Of a stretch of DNA of 64,000 bases, positions 1 through 8,864 are shown piece after piece. The notes under the pieces are model-generated. The model worked only from the letters and a program-made list of their open reading frames with translations, was not told where the DNA came from and did no database searches. The translations under genes and the position numbers were made by a program. The stretch is from Catenovulum maritimum (GTDB lineage Bacteria; Pseudomonadota; Gammaproteobacteria; Enterobacterales; Alteromonadaceae). The stretch covers positions 28,089-92,088 of the forward strand of contig NZ_KQ130499.1 of NCBI RefSeq assembly GCF_001050375.1, in the 5' to 3' direction. Positions within the stretch are counted from its first letter, which is position 1, and every line of letters begins with the position of its first letter.

Positions 1-65
1 CTTTTAGCCAGATTGAAGTAAAAGGCGATACCAAAGCGCAACGCATCATACTGTTAACTAAATAA
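1..65 (+). CDS. 3' end of an upstream gene (partial)
   Basis: An open frame enters from the left edge and ends at a TAA at 63-65. The last residues include the motif KGDTKAQRII and the frame ends in LLTK. Only about 20 residues are visible, so no family can be named. The stop lies 12 bp before the next gene on the same strand, which suggests co-transcription with the flavoprotein that follows. Confidence 0.45.
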   Translation, partial: FSQIEVKGDTKAQRIILLTK

Positions 66-77
66 GAGATAAAAATC

Positions 78-1655
78 ATGAATCAATTTACTCAACATAA
101 GTATGTCATTTTAGGTGGTGGTCCTGGGGGATTACAACTAGCTTATTACCTAGAACAAGCTAACCAAGACTATATTGTGCTAGATAGTGCTGATATTGCA
201 GGCAATACATTTGCTCACTTTCCACGTCACAGAACCTTAATATCTATCAATAAACGATTTACTGGTAGTACAGATCCTGAATTTAATATGCGTCATGATT
301 GGAACTCATTACTATGTGACGATGACCAATTTCGTTTTAAAAATTACGACAAGCAATTCTTTCCTCATGCTGATAGCATGGTGGAATATATGGCTGATTT
401 TGTGTCGCGCTTCCAACTAAAAATGCGATACAACACAAGTGTAAAATTGATCGATAAACAAAGTGATGAATATTTAATAACAACAGAAACTAACGAGCAA
501 ATTCGTTGTAAAGTACTCGTCGTTGCCACAGGCGTATCTAAACCAAACATCCCAAATATTGAAGGTATAGAACACAGTGAACAATACCAAGATATGAGCT
601 TGGATTTAACGGACTACGAAGACAAACGCGTGCTAATAATCGGCAAAAAGAACTCAGCATTTGAAACCGCAGATCACCTAACATCAGCTGCCGCTATGAT
701 ACATTTAGCCAGTCCTAATTCGATAAAAATGGCGTGGAAAACCCATTATGTCGGAGACTTACGAGCAATAAATAATAATGTATTAGATACCTACCAGCTC
801 AAAACTCAAAATGCGGTATTAGATGCAGATATTGTCAGTATTAAGAAAAAATCTGGTCAACTTGAAGTTACTTTTAAATATCATCATGCTGAAGATGAAA
901 TCGAAACCATTATTTATGACAAAGTACTATGCTGTGCTGGGTTTAAATTTGATGCTTCTATCTATTCAGAGCAAGTTAAACCAGAATTAGCCCACATGGG
1001 AAAATACCCAGCGTTAAAGCCAAATTTCGAGTCAGTGAATAATCCAAATTTATATGTGGCTGGTACTTTAACCCACTCATTAGACTACCGAAAAGCAACA
1101 TCTGGTTTTATTCATGGCTTTAGATATAACTCAAAAGCACTTGCTGAAATATTACTTGAAAAGTTCTCTAGCAAACCGATCCCGAACGTGAAAGTTTTAG
1201 CTCAAGCAGAAAGTATTACCGAACATATGCTAGACAGAGTTAATCACTCAGGTGGTTTATGGCAGCAACCTGGTTTTATCGCTGATGCAGCCGTGTTGGA
1301 AGATGGCTTTTTCAACTATAGCAAAGAGTTTCCATTAGATTATTTAGTCCAGCGCCATGCAGCTAAAAACGTCAACTTATTTACTTTAACTCTAGAGTAC
1401 GGTGCCCCGATTATGGGAGACCCATTTGCAGTTGAGCGTATTCATCGAGAAAACACCGAAAAATCAGAAGCGAGTCAGTTTTTACACCCAGTTGTTCGTC
1501 ACTATGTAAACGGAGAACTGCAAGCCAGACACGACATCATTGAAGATTTAGAAGCGAAATGGGTTGAACCAGAACATTACCAACCTTTAATAGCCTTCTT
1601 CAACCAGTGTTTAACGGCTAGTAAAAAAACCGAAAAACAGGCTGAAATGGCTTAG
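78..1655 (+). CDS. FOXRED2/ERFAD-like FAD-dependent oxidoreductase
   Basis: A 525-aa flavoprotein monooxygenase-like enzyme. An N-terminal Rossmann fold with GGGPGG at residues 13-18 should bind FAD. The segment PRHRTLISINKR, followed by RHDWNSLL, resembles the conserved region of human FOXRED2 (ERFAD). The ATGVSKP motif near residue 150 is the usual second FAD-contact strand. A second Rossmann motif near residue 188 reads GKKNSA in place of GxGxxA, so canonical NAD(P)H binding there is doubtful. The C-terminal ~150 residues have no assignment. No signal peptide or membrane segment is seen, so it is probably cytosolic. Substrate unknown. It follows the partial upstream gene by 12 bp and precedes a TauE/SafE permease. 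The FOXRED2 relationship is recognised from motif wording, not from a search. Confidence 0.75.
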   Translation: MNQFTQHKYVILGGGPGGLQLAYYLEQANQDYIVLDSADIAGNTFAHFPRHRTLISINKRFTGSTDPEFNMRHDWNSLLCDDDQFRFKNYDKQFFPHADSMVEYMADFVSRFQLKMRYNTSVKLIDKQSDEYLITTETNEQIRCKVLVVATGVSKPNIPNIEGIEHSEQYQDMSLDLTDYEDKRVLIIGKKNSAFETADHLTSAAAMIHLASPNSIKMAWKTHYVGDLRAINNNVLDTYQLKTQNAVLDADIVSIKKKSGQLEVTFKYHHAEDEIETIIYDKVLCCAGFKFDASIYSEQVKPELAHMGKYPALKPNFESVNNPNLYVAGTLTHSLDYRKATSGFIHGFRYNSKALAEILLEKFSSKPIPNVKVLAQAESITEHMLDRVNHSGGLWQQPGFIADAAVLEDGFFNYSKEFPLDYLVQRHAAKNVNLFTLTLEYGAPIMGDPFAVERIHRENTEKSEASQFLHPVVRHYVNGELQARHDIIEDLEAKWVEPEHYQPLIAFFNQCLTASKKTEKQAEMA

Positions 1656-1690
1656 TTAACCTTAACTCTAGATAAGAAATTAGCTAGGAA

Positions 1691-1721
1691 AACCGCAAGA
1701 TGAAACTTTCGTCTTGCGGTT
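1691..1721 (+). terminator. Perfect-arm stem-loop between flavoprotein and permease genes
   Basis: AACCGCAAGA (1691-1700) pairs with TCTTGCGGTT (1712-1721), and inner GAAA/TTTC pairs extend the stem. No T-run follows on the plus strand, so it is an atypical terminator or a regulatory hairpin. It contains the ATG at 1700, one of two possible starts of the next gene. Confidence 0.5.
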
Positions 1722-1729
1722 CTAAAAAC

Positions 1730-2707
1730 ATGAAAATTTCACCCAATAAAAATCTGACATTCCGCCAATATTTGTATCCAAGTCTAATTTTAATACTCTA
1801 TACATCTTGGCTGAGTTATATGTTTATAAGCCAAAGTTGGCACTACTTTAACGATTTTTGGCCTATGTCTCTGACTATGGCACTAGGCTCTTTTGTCGCT
1901 GGCTCAACCCCAACCGGAGGCGCAGCGGTTGCCTTTCCAGTATTCACCAAGGTATTAGACATATCCGCGGCAGATGCACGTACTTTCGGATTTATGATCC
2001 AGTCAATTGGTATGACCTCAGCTGCTCTATATATTTGGCACAGAAAACTGCCCGTACTAAAACCCGTTATATTGTTTGCAAGTTTAGGCGGAATTATAGG
2101 TAACCTAATTGCACAAAACGGCATTGAAATACCCGCAGGCATAGCCAAAATAACCTTTACCAGTTTACTCTGTATGTTTGCTCTTGCTTTGCTTTACTGC
2201 ACTTGCTCGACAAAGCCAAAATCACAATATTTAAAATTGCATGTGACAAAAAAGTCGGCTCGGTTAGAATTCTTTATTGCAGGGGTTTTCGGCGGCTTTA
2301 TCGCAGAAATGACAGGTTCCGGCGTCGATATTATCGTATTTATTTTGCTAACCCTAAGTTATCGAGTCTCAGAAAAAATCAGTATACCGACCACAGTGAT
2401 CTGTATGGCGATCAACTCAATATACGGCTTTATAACCCATGCTTTTTATATCCAAGATACAGCACCTATGTTTGGTCCTTGGTTAGTTAGCATCCCCATA
2501 GTGGCTATTGGCGCACCAATTGGCGCTTGGCTTGTCACTCAAATATCCAACAAAAGTATCATCTGCTTAATTTGCTTTTTAGTTGCCTTAGACTTAATTA
2601 GTAGCCTAGCAATATTGAACTTTAACACCAGCATGTACCAAACAATTTGCTTGAGTTGCCTAGTATGTGGCAGCACATTTTATTGCTTAATAAAAAGAAC
2701 AAAATAA
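1730..2707 (+). CDS. TauE/SafE family membrane permease
   Basis: An integral membrane protein (325 aa from this start) with about eight hydrophobic segments and the glycine-rich pattern of TauE/SafE exporters, including GSTPTGGAAVAFPV in the first half and EMTGSGVDI in the second. The family exports or imports sulfite, sulfonates or other organic anions; the substrate here is unknown. An in-frame ATG at 1700 would add 10 residues and has a distant AGGA, but it lies inside a strong stem-loop. Neither start has a good ribosome binding site. It sits 3' of the FOXRED2-like gene, perhaps in one unit with it. Confidence 0.8.
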   Translation: MKISPNKNLTFRQYLYPSLILILYTSWLSYMFISQSWHYFNDFWPMSLTMALGSFVAGSTPTGGAAVAFPVFTKVLDISAADARTFGFMIQSIGMTSAALYIWHRKLPVLKPVILFASLGGIIGNLIAQNGIEIPAGIAKITFTSLLCMFALALLYCTCSTKPKSQYLKLHVTKKSARLEFFIAGVFGGFIAEMTGSGVDIIVFILLTLSYRVSEKISIPTTVICMAINSIYGFITHAFYIQDTAPMFGPWLVSIPIVAIGAPIGAWLVTQISNKSIICLICFLVALDLISSLAILNFNTSMYQTICLSCLVCGSTFYCLIKRTK

Positions 2708-2860
2708 ATTTTGTCGATGCAGGCCAGAGCATCTAACAATGCTTTACTTTAAGAAACTAACTAACCATTTTTCGCCTTCTTGTGCACTGTTTTCAGCACT
2801 TTATAATCGAATCATCCCAAATTCGATTAAAGATATTTGATAAATAATATGGAGTCAGCA

Positions 2861-3664
2861 ATGTTTTCAATAAAGCCTATTATCGTATTGTCATGTATAG
2901 CAAGCTTTAGTTTTAATCTACATGCTCATGCGCCAAGGCCTCACCCACATCATCAAAAACCTAGCGAAGAAATACCAGAAGTCACTTATAAAGTGGAAGA
3001 TTCAACCGCTGAAGTACAAGTCACACCAAGTGGCGAAACCTTTATGCCAATTAGCAATGAAAGACATGCTCAGCACCAAGCTGCAGGACATGGTTACTAT
3101 CCGATAATAAGTGGCTTAGTACCAAGCCTATTCACACCACCCGCTATGGATAATGTACAAGACTACATAATTAAAAAAGACGAAATGGTCGTCATTAATC
3201 CGGCTGAAAATGAATATATTCACATAATGGAAGGTAAACGCCACGGCTTCGAAAATTTAACTGTCGCGATAACCAATACCCATACAGGCAATGGCGCACC
3301 TTTACATAGCCATGTAGGTGAAGAAGCCCACCTGCTTTTAAAAGGTAAAATGCTTTATCACCTAGATGGTGAAGAAGTTGTAGTGGAAGTGCCATATATA
3401 GTTAACATACCTTCGATGGTGCCACATGCTTTCATTAATATAGATGATGAACCCGCAGAATTAATTGGCATTTTTCCATCAAATGAATGGGAATATGACA
3501 TCTTAGACGGCCCAGTCTTCACTGAAGGTGTCGACGAATTAATCGAAGAAAACGCGGCCGAGCAAGACAAATGGAAAAACTGGCATAAGCCTAGTCACGC
3601 TAAAAAGCGATTAGACTACTATAAAAAGCATCACACGCATGGCGGTGAAGCACACCACCATTAG
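2861..3664 (+). CDS. Secreted His-rich cupin-domain protein
   Basis: About 267 aa. The start at 2861 is chosen because GGAG at 2851-2854 is well placed; TTG 2837 and ATG 2849 in the same frame are not. The N-terminus MFSIKPIIVLSCIASFSFN is a Sec signal peptide ending near AHA, so the protein is probably periplasmic. Residues ~135-215 form a single cupin barrel: GAPLHSHVGEEAHLLLKG gives the HxH...E metal ligands, and PHAFIN supplies the later His. The N-terminal HAPRPHPHH and C-terminal HHTHGGEAHHH tracts suggest metal binding or scavenging. The enzymatic role is unknown; it could equally be a metal-binding protein without catalysis. Confidence 0.75.
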   Translation: MFSIKPIIVLSCIASFSFNLHAHAPRPHPHHQKPSEEIPEVTYKVEDSTAEVQVTPSGETFMPISNERHAQHQAAGHGYYPIISGLVPSLFTPPAMDNVQDYIIKKDEMVVINPAENEYIHIMEGKRHGFENLTVAITNTHTGNGAPLHSHVGEEAHLLLKGKMLYHLDGEEVVVEVPYIVNIPSMVPHAFINIDDEPAELIGIFPSNEWEYDILDGPVFTEGVDELIEENAAEQDKWKNWHKPSHAKKRLDYYKKHHTHGGEAHHH

Positions 3665-3692
3665 AAGCAAAAGGTGTGACAGTTTAAAAATC

Positions 3693-3730
3693 AACCAAAG
3701 CCACGAATGCTTCAATCAGCGGCTTTGGTT
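3693..3730 (+). terminator. Stem-loop after the cupin gene
   Basis: AACCAAAGCC at 3693-3702 pairs with GGCTTTGGTT at 3721-3730 (10 bp, 18-nt loop). It lies between converging genes. There is no clear T-run on either side, so termination strength is uncertain. Confidence 0.5.
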
Positions 3731-3761
3731 AAATATCCCCACCTCTGCAGACTGCCTCTCT

Positions 3762-4232
3762 CTATAAATTAAGCTCAGATAAACTTGGAAAATCATCTGG
3801 CCTAACCGCGCCTTGCCAAGTGAACAGGCGTTCAGACGCTTCAATTTCAACATCATTGATTGAAGCATGGCGTTTCGCCATTAAACCATTTTCATCGAAT
3901 TCCCAATTCTCATTACCATAAGCCCTCAACCATTGACCCTGGCTATTCTGATACTCATAAGCAAAGCGCACCGCTATTTTATTATCCGTATAGGCCCAAA
4001 GCTCTTTGACTAATTTGTAATTCAGCTCGTTTTGCCATTTTTGAGTTAAAAATTGAACAATTTCGGCTCGGCCATTTATAAAGCTAGAACGGTTACGCCA
4101 CTGGCTATCTTGGCTATAAGCGAACGATACTTTTTCAGGATCTTGATTGTTCCAACCGTTTTCTGCCATGCGAACTTTAGTTTTAGCACTTTCAAGATCA
4201 AAAGGCGGTAAAGGTGGGCGTGGTGTATCCAT
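3762..4232 (-). CDS. DUF1348 / NTF2-like (SnoaL-fold) protein
   Basis: A 156-aa cytosolic protein of the DUF1348 family, which has a nuclear-transport-factor-2-like cone fold. Family-typical blocks are [27 protein letters not shown], and [13 protein letters not shown] followed by NENWEF. The start at 4232 has GGAG about 9 bp upstream; the longer frame to 4292 would run through the operator region. Biochemical function is not established for the family. It is transcribed divergently from a TetR regulator, and two operator-like palindromes in the gap suggest it is the regulator's target. This is a common arrangement in gammaproteobacteria, probably for stress or detoxification, but that role is inference. 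Confidence 0.8.
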   Translation of the reverse strand: MDTPRPPLPPFDLESAKTKVRMAENGWNNQDPEKVSFAYSQDSQWRNRSSFINGRAEIVQFLTQKWQNELNYKLVKELWAYTDNKIAVRFAYEYQNSQGQWLRAYGNENWEFDENGLMAKRHASINDVEIEASERLFTWQGAVRPDDFPSLSELNL

Positions 4233-4282
4233 AATAAATAACTCCAAAATAGATTTTATAATTAGAAACTCAACCGAGCAAA

Positions 4283-4331
4283 GTAGACACATCTGTCTAC
4301 CCGTTGTGTTAGAGTAGACAAGTTTGTATAC
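4283..4331. promoter_or_regulatory. Pair of TetR-type operator palindromes
   Basis: Site 1 is GTAGACA-CATC-TGTCTAC (4283-4300), a perfect 7-4-7 inverted repeat. Site 2 is GTAGACA-AGTT-TGTATAC (4314-4331), the same motif with one mismatch. They are offset by 31 bp, about three helical turns, so both could be bound on one DNA face. They lie between the divergent DUF1348 and TetR genes and would overlap the promoters. The motif resembles the TAGAC-type operators of NemR-like repressors. Confidence 0.75.
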
Positions 4332-4371
4332 TTTGACAATCCTTTTTTCATAACGAATTTCAACTAAGCAT

Positions 4372-4932
4372 ATGGATAAAAAAAGCTTACTAATAGAAAC
4401 AAGCTTAAAGCTATTCTACCAAGACGGTATTCATGCTGTTGGCATTAATCATATTCTAGCGACATCAGGAGTTGCCAAAAAAACCCTATACAACCACTTC
4501 GAAACAAAGGAAGCCTTAATCCAAGCTTGTGTCATTGAAAGAGATAAACGCTTTATGAACTGGCTAAGCCAAGCTTGCCAGCATGCTCATTCAACAAGTC
4601 AATTTATCGAGTTTTTTTTCAATGCACTAGATGATTGGATAAACAATAGAGTACAAGCCTTAGGTGAGTTTAGAGGCTGCTTTTTTGTGAATACCAGCGC
4701 TGAATACAGTGATCTTGATAACCCAATTTTTCAACAATGCTTGCAGCATAAACTCAAGGTAAAAACTTATATAGAAAACAGTCTCAGTGCATTTACTAAT
4801 GACATAGGTGAATGTCAGCAATTAACTGATCAACTCATTTTGTTAAAGGAAGGCGTGATCAACAGCGCTTTTATTATGCAAGATAAACAAGCTGCACTAA
4901 AAGCGATGAAAATACTAAAGCTCTCAGTATAA
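4372..4932 (+). CDS. TetR/AcrR family transcriptional repressor
   Basis: A 186-aa regulator. Residues 1-50 are a TetR helix-turn-helix: [18 protein letters not shown], then [18 protein letters not shown]. The C-terminal half should bind an unknown ligand. It begins 40 bp after the second of two matching palindromes and diverges from a DUF1348 gene. Autorepression and control of that gene through those sites is the natural inference. A C-terminal [11 protein letters not shown] segment is typical of the NemR/AcrR-like branch, whose members often sense electrophiles, but the inducer cannot be read from sequence. Confidence 0.85.
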   Translation: MDKKSLLIETSLKLFYQDGIHAVGINHILATSGVAKKTLYNHFETKEALIQACVIERDKRFMNWLSQACQHAHSTSQFIEFFFNALDDWINNRVQALGEFRGCFFVNTSAEYSDLDNPIFQQCLQHKLKVKTYIENSLSAFTNDIGECQQLTDQLILLKEGVINSAFIMQDKQAALKAMKILKLSV

Positions 4933-5193
4933 TCGCAAAATTAGATGAACCCTGAATAGTGCATTATCGCTATAAATGCTTATCAATGGGCCGCTTATAG
5001 CAAGATCGTATAAAAATAATCTCAAATAAAACGTCCTGTTAACTATCCTTATACTGCTTTAAAAAACGAAGTGATAAATACCACTTAGTTGTAAATCAAC
5101 TTCAATTCAAAATTAGGAATAATGAAAGACTAGATAGTTCTCGATTGAAGCTAAATTTACAAACAATTAATGCTCTCGTATAGGAGAATGGAT

Positions 5194-6498
5194 ATGAAAC
5201 GTTTAATTCAACATACTAAATCTTTAAAACGCTCATTTTTACTCATACTAGTCATGGCTAGCACTCATCTGGTTTCTGGATGCTCTGATAGCGATGATAA
5301 CAACTCAATGAGTAAACAAGCTGTTACTATATCTGGTAGCGCAATAAAAGGGACTTTAAATAGTGCCAAAGTCGAAGCCATTAGTGCGGCAGACATGTCT
5401 GTTTTGGGGACAACTCAAACTAATAATGAAGGCGAATATACGCTAGAATTTGAAAAGAACGCGGACCAAGATTCTGGCTTAATCTTAATTAAAGTATCAG
5501 CTGATGAAGATACTGAAATGATCTGTGACGCAGATAAGTGTGGCAGCGTAAATAACGGAGATACGGTAACGGCAAGTGATTTATCTGGCTTAGAATTAAT
5601 GACGACTTTAACCCTAGATAAATCAACTAATAGCACAGTTGAAGTTACAGGTTTACCCGTTAATTCTTTAACCACAGCAGCAACTGAAGTTATTACAAAT
5701 AGCTTAGGCGGCAGTGTTCTTTCAACTTTAACTGGCCCTGATCTAAGCAAATTACAACAGGATGCATCTGAAGTTGTTCTATCTTCTTTAGGCGTTAGCG
5801 ATCGCAGTTTAGATATATTTTCATCAAAAATTCCGGATGCAACCAAAATTGAAGCAGGCCTATCAGCCAGTTTTAGCAACCAGCAAAAAAACACAGCAAC
5901 CCAGCTATCAATACTTAATGCCGCTTTCGCTGGAACAGATGATGGTTTGGTCAACGAATTATCAGACTATCTAAATGCATTAAAAGGTGCTTTATCTAGC
6001 GGTGATTTTAATAGTAATTTTTCAACGACAATTCAAGATATTCAAGCGGCCTATACTGAAGCTTACGACATTTTAAATGGTGCAGGCGGAATACCGAGCT
6101 CAGTTACAATTGCTGACTTCACCTCAATTACTTGGCCTAGCAATATTAACTTTGAAAATGGTGGCATTGTCATTGATATTAAAGACCCAAATACGGGTGG
6201 TGATGGCACAGGTAGCTGGACATTAACAATAACAGGTAAAGCAACAGTTAATGGAATTCAAATAGATATTCCTGAAGTTAAAGTTCAAAATGTTGCTGCA
6301 GTTCCTTCATCAGCCAATACTGCCGACATTGAATCAGCCTTTAAACAACAAACCGAAGTAGGTGGTATTACAGTACAAAATGTGAGTTTTAATATAACAG
6401 AAGAAACCTCAACAAAAGTTGTGATTGAATATTCTGCAACGATTACAGCCTCTGGTATAACTCAAACACAAAATTTAATTTATACCTATACACGCTAA
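5194..6498 (+). CDS. Secreted lipoprotein with Ig-like/carboxypeptidase-regulatory-like N-terminus
   Basis: A 434-aa predicted lipoprotein. The start at 5194 is preferred because of AGGAG at 5182-5186; an ATG at 5170 is possible. Hydrophobic residues are followed by LVSGC, a lipobox, and an acidic SDSDDNN linker. The first domain (ISGSAIKGTLNSAKV, then GEYTLEF) resembles prealbumin-like folds of surface proteins. The middle is rich in Ser/Thr and Asn. The C-terminus repeats beta-strand-like patterns. Specific function is unknown. It stands alone, with a strong terminator after it and ~260 bp without other features before it. Confidence 0.6.
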   Translation: MKRLIQHTKSLKRSFLLILVMASTHLVSGCSDSDDNNSMSKQAVTISGSAIKGTLNSAKVEAISAADMSVLGTTQTNNEGEYTLEFEKNADQDSGLILIKVSADEDTEMICDADKCGSVNNGDTVTASDLSGLELMTTLTLDKSTNSTVEVTGLPVNSLTTAATEVITNSLGGSVLSTLTGPDLSKLQQDASEVVLSSLGVSDRSLDIFSSKIPDATKIEAGLSASFSNQQKNTATQLSILNAAFAGTDDGLVNELSDYLNALKGALSSGDFNSNFSTTIQDIQAAYTEAYDILNGAGGIPSSVTIADFTSITWPSNINFENGGIVIDIKDPNTGGDGTGSWTLTITGKATVNGIQIDIPEVKVQNVAAVPSSANTADIESAFKQQTEVGGITVQNVSFNITEETSTKVVIEYSATITASGITQTQNLIYTYTR

Positions 6499-6504
6499 TA
6501 ACTT

Positions 6505-6541
6505 AAAAGCACTTGTCGCAATAACAGCGGCAAGTGCTTTT
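6505..6541. terminator. Strong bidirectional intrinsic terminator
   Basis: A 15-bp stem with one G-U pair spans AAAAGCACTTGTCGC (6505-6519) and GCGGCAAGTGCTTTT (6527-6541), with a 7-nt loop. The A/T-flanked arms let it work for both the plus-strand lipoprotein gene and the minus-strand regulator gene that ends at 6685. Confidence 0.8.
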
Positions 6542-6684
6542 ATAAAGAACTAGAGAATGAATTCCTTTCATCAAAAGCGATCGCTGGATTAATTCAACTA
6601 CAGCGTCAACTTCATTTAATTCCCTGCTAACCTATACCCGAGTAACCAGCCCTACTTAGTGCTATTTACACTCTGATCGCATAA

Positions 6685-8532
6685 CTAAGCCACATATTCA
6701 AGCCGGTTTATGCCATATTTTTTAATTTTAGAGGCAAGTGTCGTAGGCTTTAAACCGAGCAGTTCTGCTGCGCCATTTTCGCCATAAATTTTGCCTAAAC
6801 TTTGTTTTAGCGCATTTTCTATATTGGCCTTTTCCATTAATTTTTGCTGCTGCGCGCTGATTAGTTCGCCATCATTTTTAGGTTTTAGTTTTACTTTGTT
6901 TAGCGAAGTTTCGCTTGCTAAAAAATCAAATGAGAGCTTACCGCCTTTGGCTAAAATAACCTGCCTTTCAATAATGTTTTCAAGTTCACGTATATTCCCC
7001 GGCCAGTTGTAATTTTGTAAGTGCTGCATTTGCGCTATGCTAATTTGCGGTTGTGGCTGGTTAAAACGTGTCGCAACTTTAGCAATAAAATGCTTCACCA
7101 AAAGCGGAATGTCATCTCGACGCTCACGCAGCGGTGGCGAATTTATCGGAAATACATTCAAGCGGAAATACAAATCCTCTCTAAATTTATTTTGCTCAAC
7201 TAATTTAATTAAATCTTGGTTAGTCGCAGCTATCACTCGCACATCCACTTTACGGGTTTTAGATTCGCCAACGCGCTCAAATTGCTGCTCTTGCAATACG
7301 CGTAATAATTTACTCTGCAATTGCAGCGGAATTTCGCCTACTTCATCGAGAAAAATAGTCGCGCCATCTGCCAATTCAAACCGCCCTAACCTATCACTTA
7401 TTGCGCCAGAGAAAGCACCTTTTACATGGCCAAAAAATTCGCTTTCGAATAATTCAGCCGGTATCGCTGCACAATTGACTCTAATCAAGGGCCTGGCTTT
7501 GCGCCGACTCGTTTCATGTAAAGCGCGAGCAATCAACTCTTTACCTGTACCTGATTCACCTATAATCAATACATTGGCGTCAGTTTCACCCACCAACTCA
7601 ATTTGATTTATCATGCGCTGCACTACCGCACTTTGGCCAATAATTTGATGATGGTTAAAATCAGCGTTAATTTCTTCCAGCAGGTATGCGTTTTCCAACT
7701 CGAGCCGACTTTTTAGTGCATCTACTTCAGCTAGTGCAGTTAACAGCTTAGCTTGCGTTTTTTTACGTTCTGTCACATCTCTAAATATAACCACGGCACC
7801 AATCAGCATGCCGTTATCCGTCACAGGTGTACTGGTATACTCTACCGATATGGCTTTACCTTGCTTAGACCAAAACACCTCATTGTCGACAAAATGCACT
7901 GTACCGTCGTGAAAAGCTGCGTAAATTGGGCAATCTTGGCTATGATAATGGCGCCCATCTTGATGCGAATGATGAATCACATCATGAATTTTCTTGCCGG
8001 TTAATTCACTTCTTTTCCAACCAAGGATCGCTTCTGCGGCATCATTGACAAAAGTTGTCTTGCCTTGTGCATCAACGCCATAAATTCCATCTCCAACTGC
8101 AGATAATAAGAGTTGATTATGTCTTTCTATTTCTTCAAATATAGTTTCGTTTTTTTGCCAATGCGACAAACCAGATTGAAAACTCAGATCAACTGAGGAT
8201 TGATAACGCTTAGCAAATACCACGCTCGCATCTTCACAGCTCAACAGTATATTTGGCGCTATGTACTTTGCAGTCACCTCCAAATGCAATGATTCTCCTT
8301 TCCGTTCGGTAAACAGCTCACTCGTCCATGCTTGCTGCTTCAGCATAACTTCTTGACTAAAGTTATAAAGTTGCCCTATGCAAGGCTGAAATAATTGACT
8401 AACCGCTAATTTTTTAAAAGCATGAGCGGTTAAACCAAACAAGTTTTCCGCTTGTTGATTAACCTCTAATACCTGATTGTTAATTGGGTCAATCAGTATT
8501 AAAGCAGTTGGCGCATACTGAAATAAATCCAT
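6685..8532 (-). CDS. Sigma-54-dependent activator with two PAS domains and Fis HTH
   Basis: An enhancer-binding protein of 615 aa from ATG 8532 (TTG 8553 is less likely). Order: PAS about 1-110, PAS about 140-265, AAA+ about 300-525 and a Fis-type helix-turn-helix at the C-terminus. Walker A GESGTGKE is near residue 324, Walker B is ATIFLDEVGE, and NWPGNIRELEN marks the end of the AAA+ domain. The sigma-54 contact loop reads GAFSGA rather than the usual GAFTGA, a conservative Thr-to-Ser change. The PAS domains may sense a small molecule or redox state. It diverges from cynS across a gap holding three palindromes and a -24/-12 promoter, so it is the probable activator of cyanase and perhaps of the FNT channel. 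Confidence 0.9.
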   Translation of the reverse strand: MDLFQYAPTALILIDPINNQVLEVNQQAENLFGLTAHAFKKLAVSQLFQPCIGQLYNFSQEVMLKQQAWTSELFTERKGESLHLEVTAKYIAPNILLSCEDASVVFAKRYQSSVDLSFQSGLSHWQKNETIFEEIERHNQLLLSAVGDGIYGVDAQGKTTFVNDAAEAILGWKRSELTGKKIHDVIHHSHQDGRHYHSQDCPIYAAFHDGTVHFVDNEVFWSKQGKAISVEYTSTPVTDNGMLIGAVVIFRDVTERKKTQAKLLTALAEVDALKSRLELENAYLLEEINADFNHHQIIGQSAVVQRMINQIELVGETDANVLIIGESGTGKELIARALHETSRRKARPLIRVNCAAIPAELFESEFFGHVKGAFSGAISDRLGRFELADGATIFLDEVGEIPLQLQSKLLRVLQEQQFERVGESKTRKVDVRVIAATNQDLIKLVEQNKFREDLYFRLNVFPINSPPLRERRDDIPLLVKHFIAKVATRFNQPQPQISIAQMQHLQNYNWPGNIRELENIIERQVILAKGGKLSFDFLASETSLNKVKLKPKNDGELISAQQQKLMEKANIENALKQSLGKIYGENGAAELLGLKPTTLASKIKKYGINRLEYVA

Positions 8533-8635
8533 CTCTATAAACCTATATTGCAAGTCGCATCTAAACAGATTGGTACAAAGCTCACACCAACCTGTTTCCA
8601 GTAAACATTTAGATATACAAAAGCTAGGCCAACAA

Positions 8636-8688
8636 AACGAAATTTCGTTACCAACTCAACGAAATATAGTTACCAACGATAAATCGTT
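8636..8688. promoter_or_regulatory. Three upstream activating sites for the sigma-54 activator (predicted)
   Basis: Three related 14-mers are present: AACGAAATTTCGTT (8636-8649, perfect palindrome), AACGAAATATAGTT (8658-8671, one arm decayed) and AACGATAAATCGTT (8675-8688). GTTACCAAC occurs twice as spacer (8647-8655 and 8669-8677). They lie about 70-120 bp upstream of the -24 element, the normal position for enhancer sites, in the gap between the activator gene and cynS. Confidence 0.7.
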
Positions 8689-8754
8689 CTACAGAAATAA
8701 TAACAAAAAAAATAATGTCAATTAAAAACAACAACTTAAAATTATTTAATAGAT

Positions 8755-8771
8755 TGGCACACATATCGCAA
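8755..8771 (+). promoter_or_regulatory. Sigma-54 (-24/-12) promoter of cynS
   Basis: TGGCAC-N5-TCGCA: the -24 element is perfect, and the GG and GC dinucleotides are separated by exactly 10 bp. One deviation is C for T in the -12 box. Predicted transcription start is near 8781-8783. Confidence 0.7.
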
Positions 8772-8785
8772 TACTAGTGTTGAGA

Positions 8786-8864
8786 TCATGATATCGGAAT
8801 CATGAGATTAATTCTGATTGGATGACTAACAAGTTAACTAAGGATAGTGCGCACAAACGGTGCA
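8786..8864 (+). promoter_or_regulatory. Dyads in the cynS leader
   Basis: TCATGAT-N6-ATCATGA (8786-8805) is a 7-bp inverted repeat at the predicted transcription start. Further down, TGCGCA-N5-GGTGCA (8848-8864) resembles an NtrC half-perfect site. Either could modulate cynS expression; both are sequence-only suggestions. Confidence 0.35.

Noticed and set aside
5415..5954. 179-codon frame antisense to the lipoprotein gene
   Set aside because: The sense frame has a signal peptide, lipobox and ribosome site. The antisense frame has none of these.
7037..7606. 189-codon open frame antisense to the sigma-54 activator
   Set aside because: It runs opposite a clearly conserved AAA+ domain, and its product has no domain features. 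It is a shadow of the real gene.
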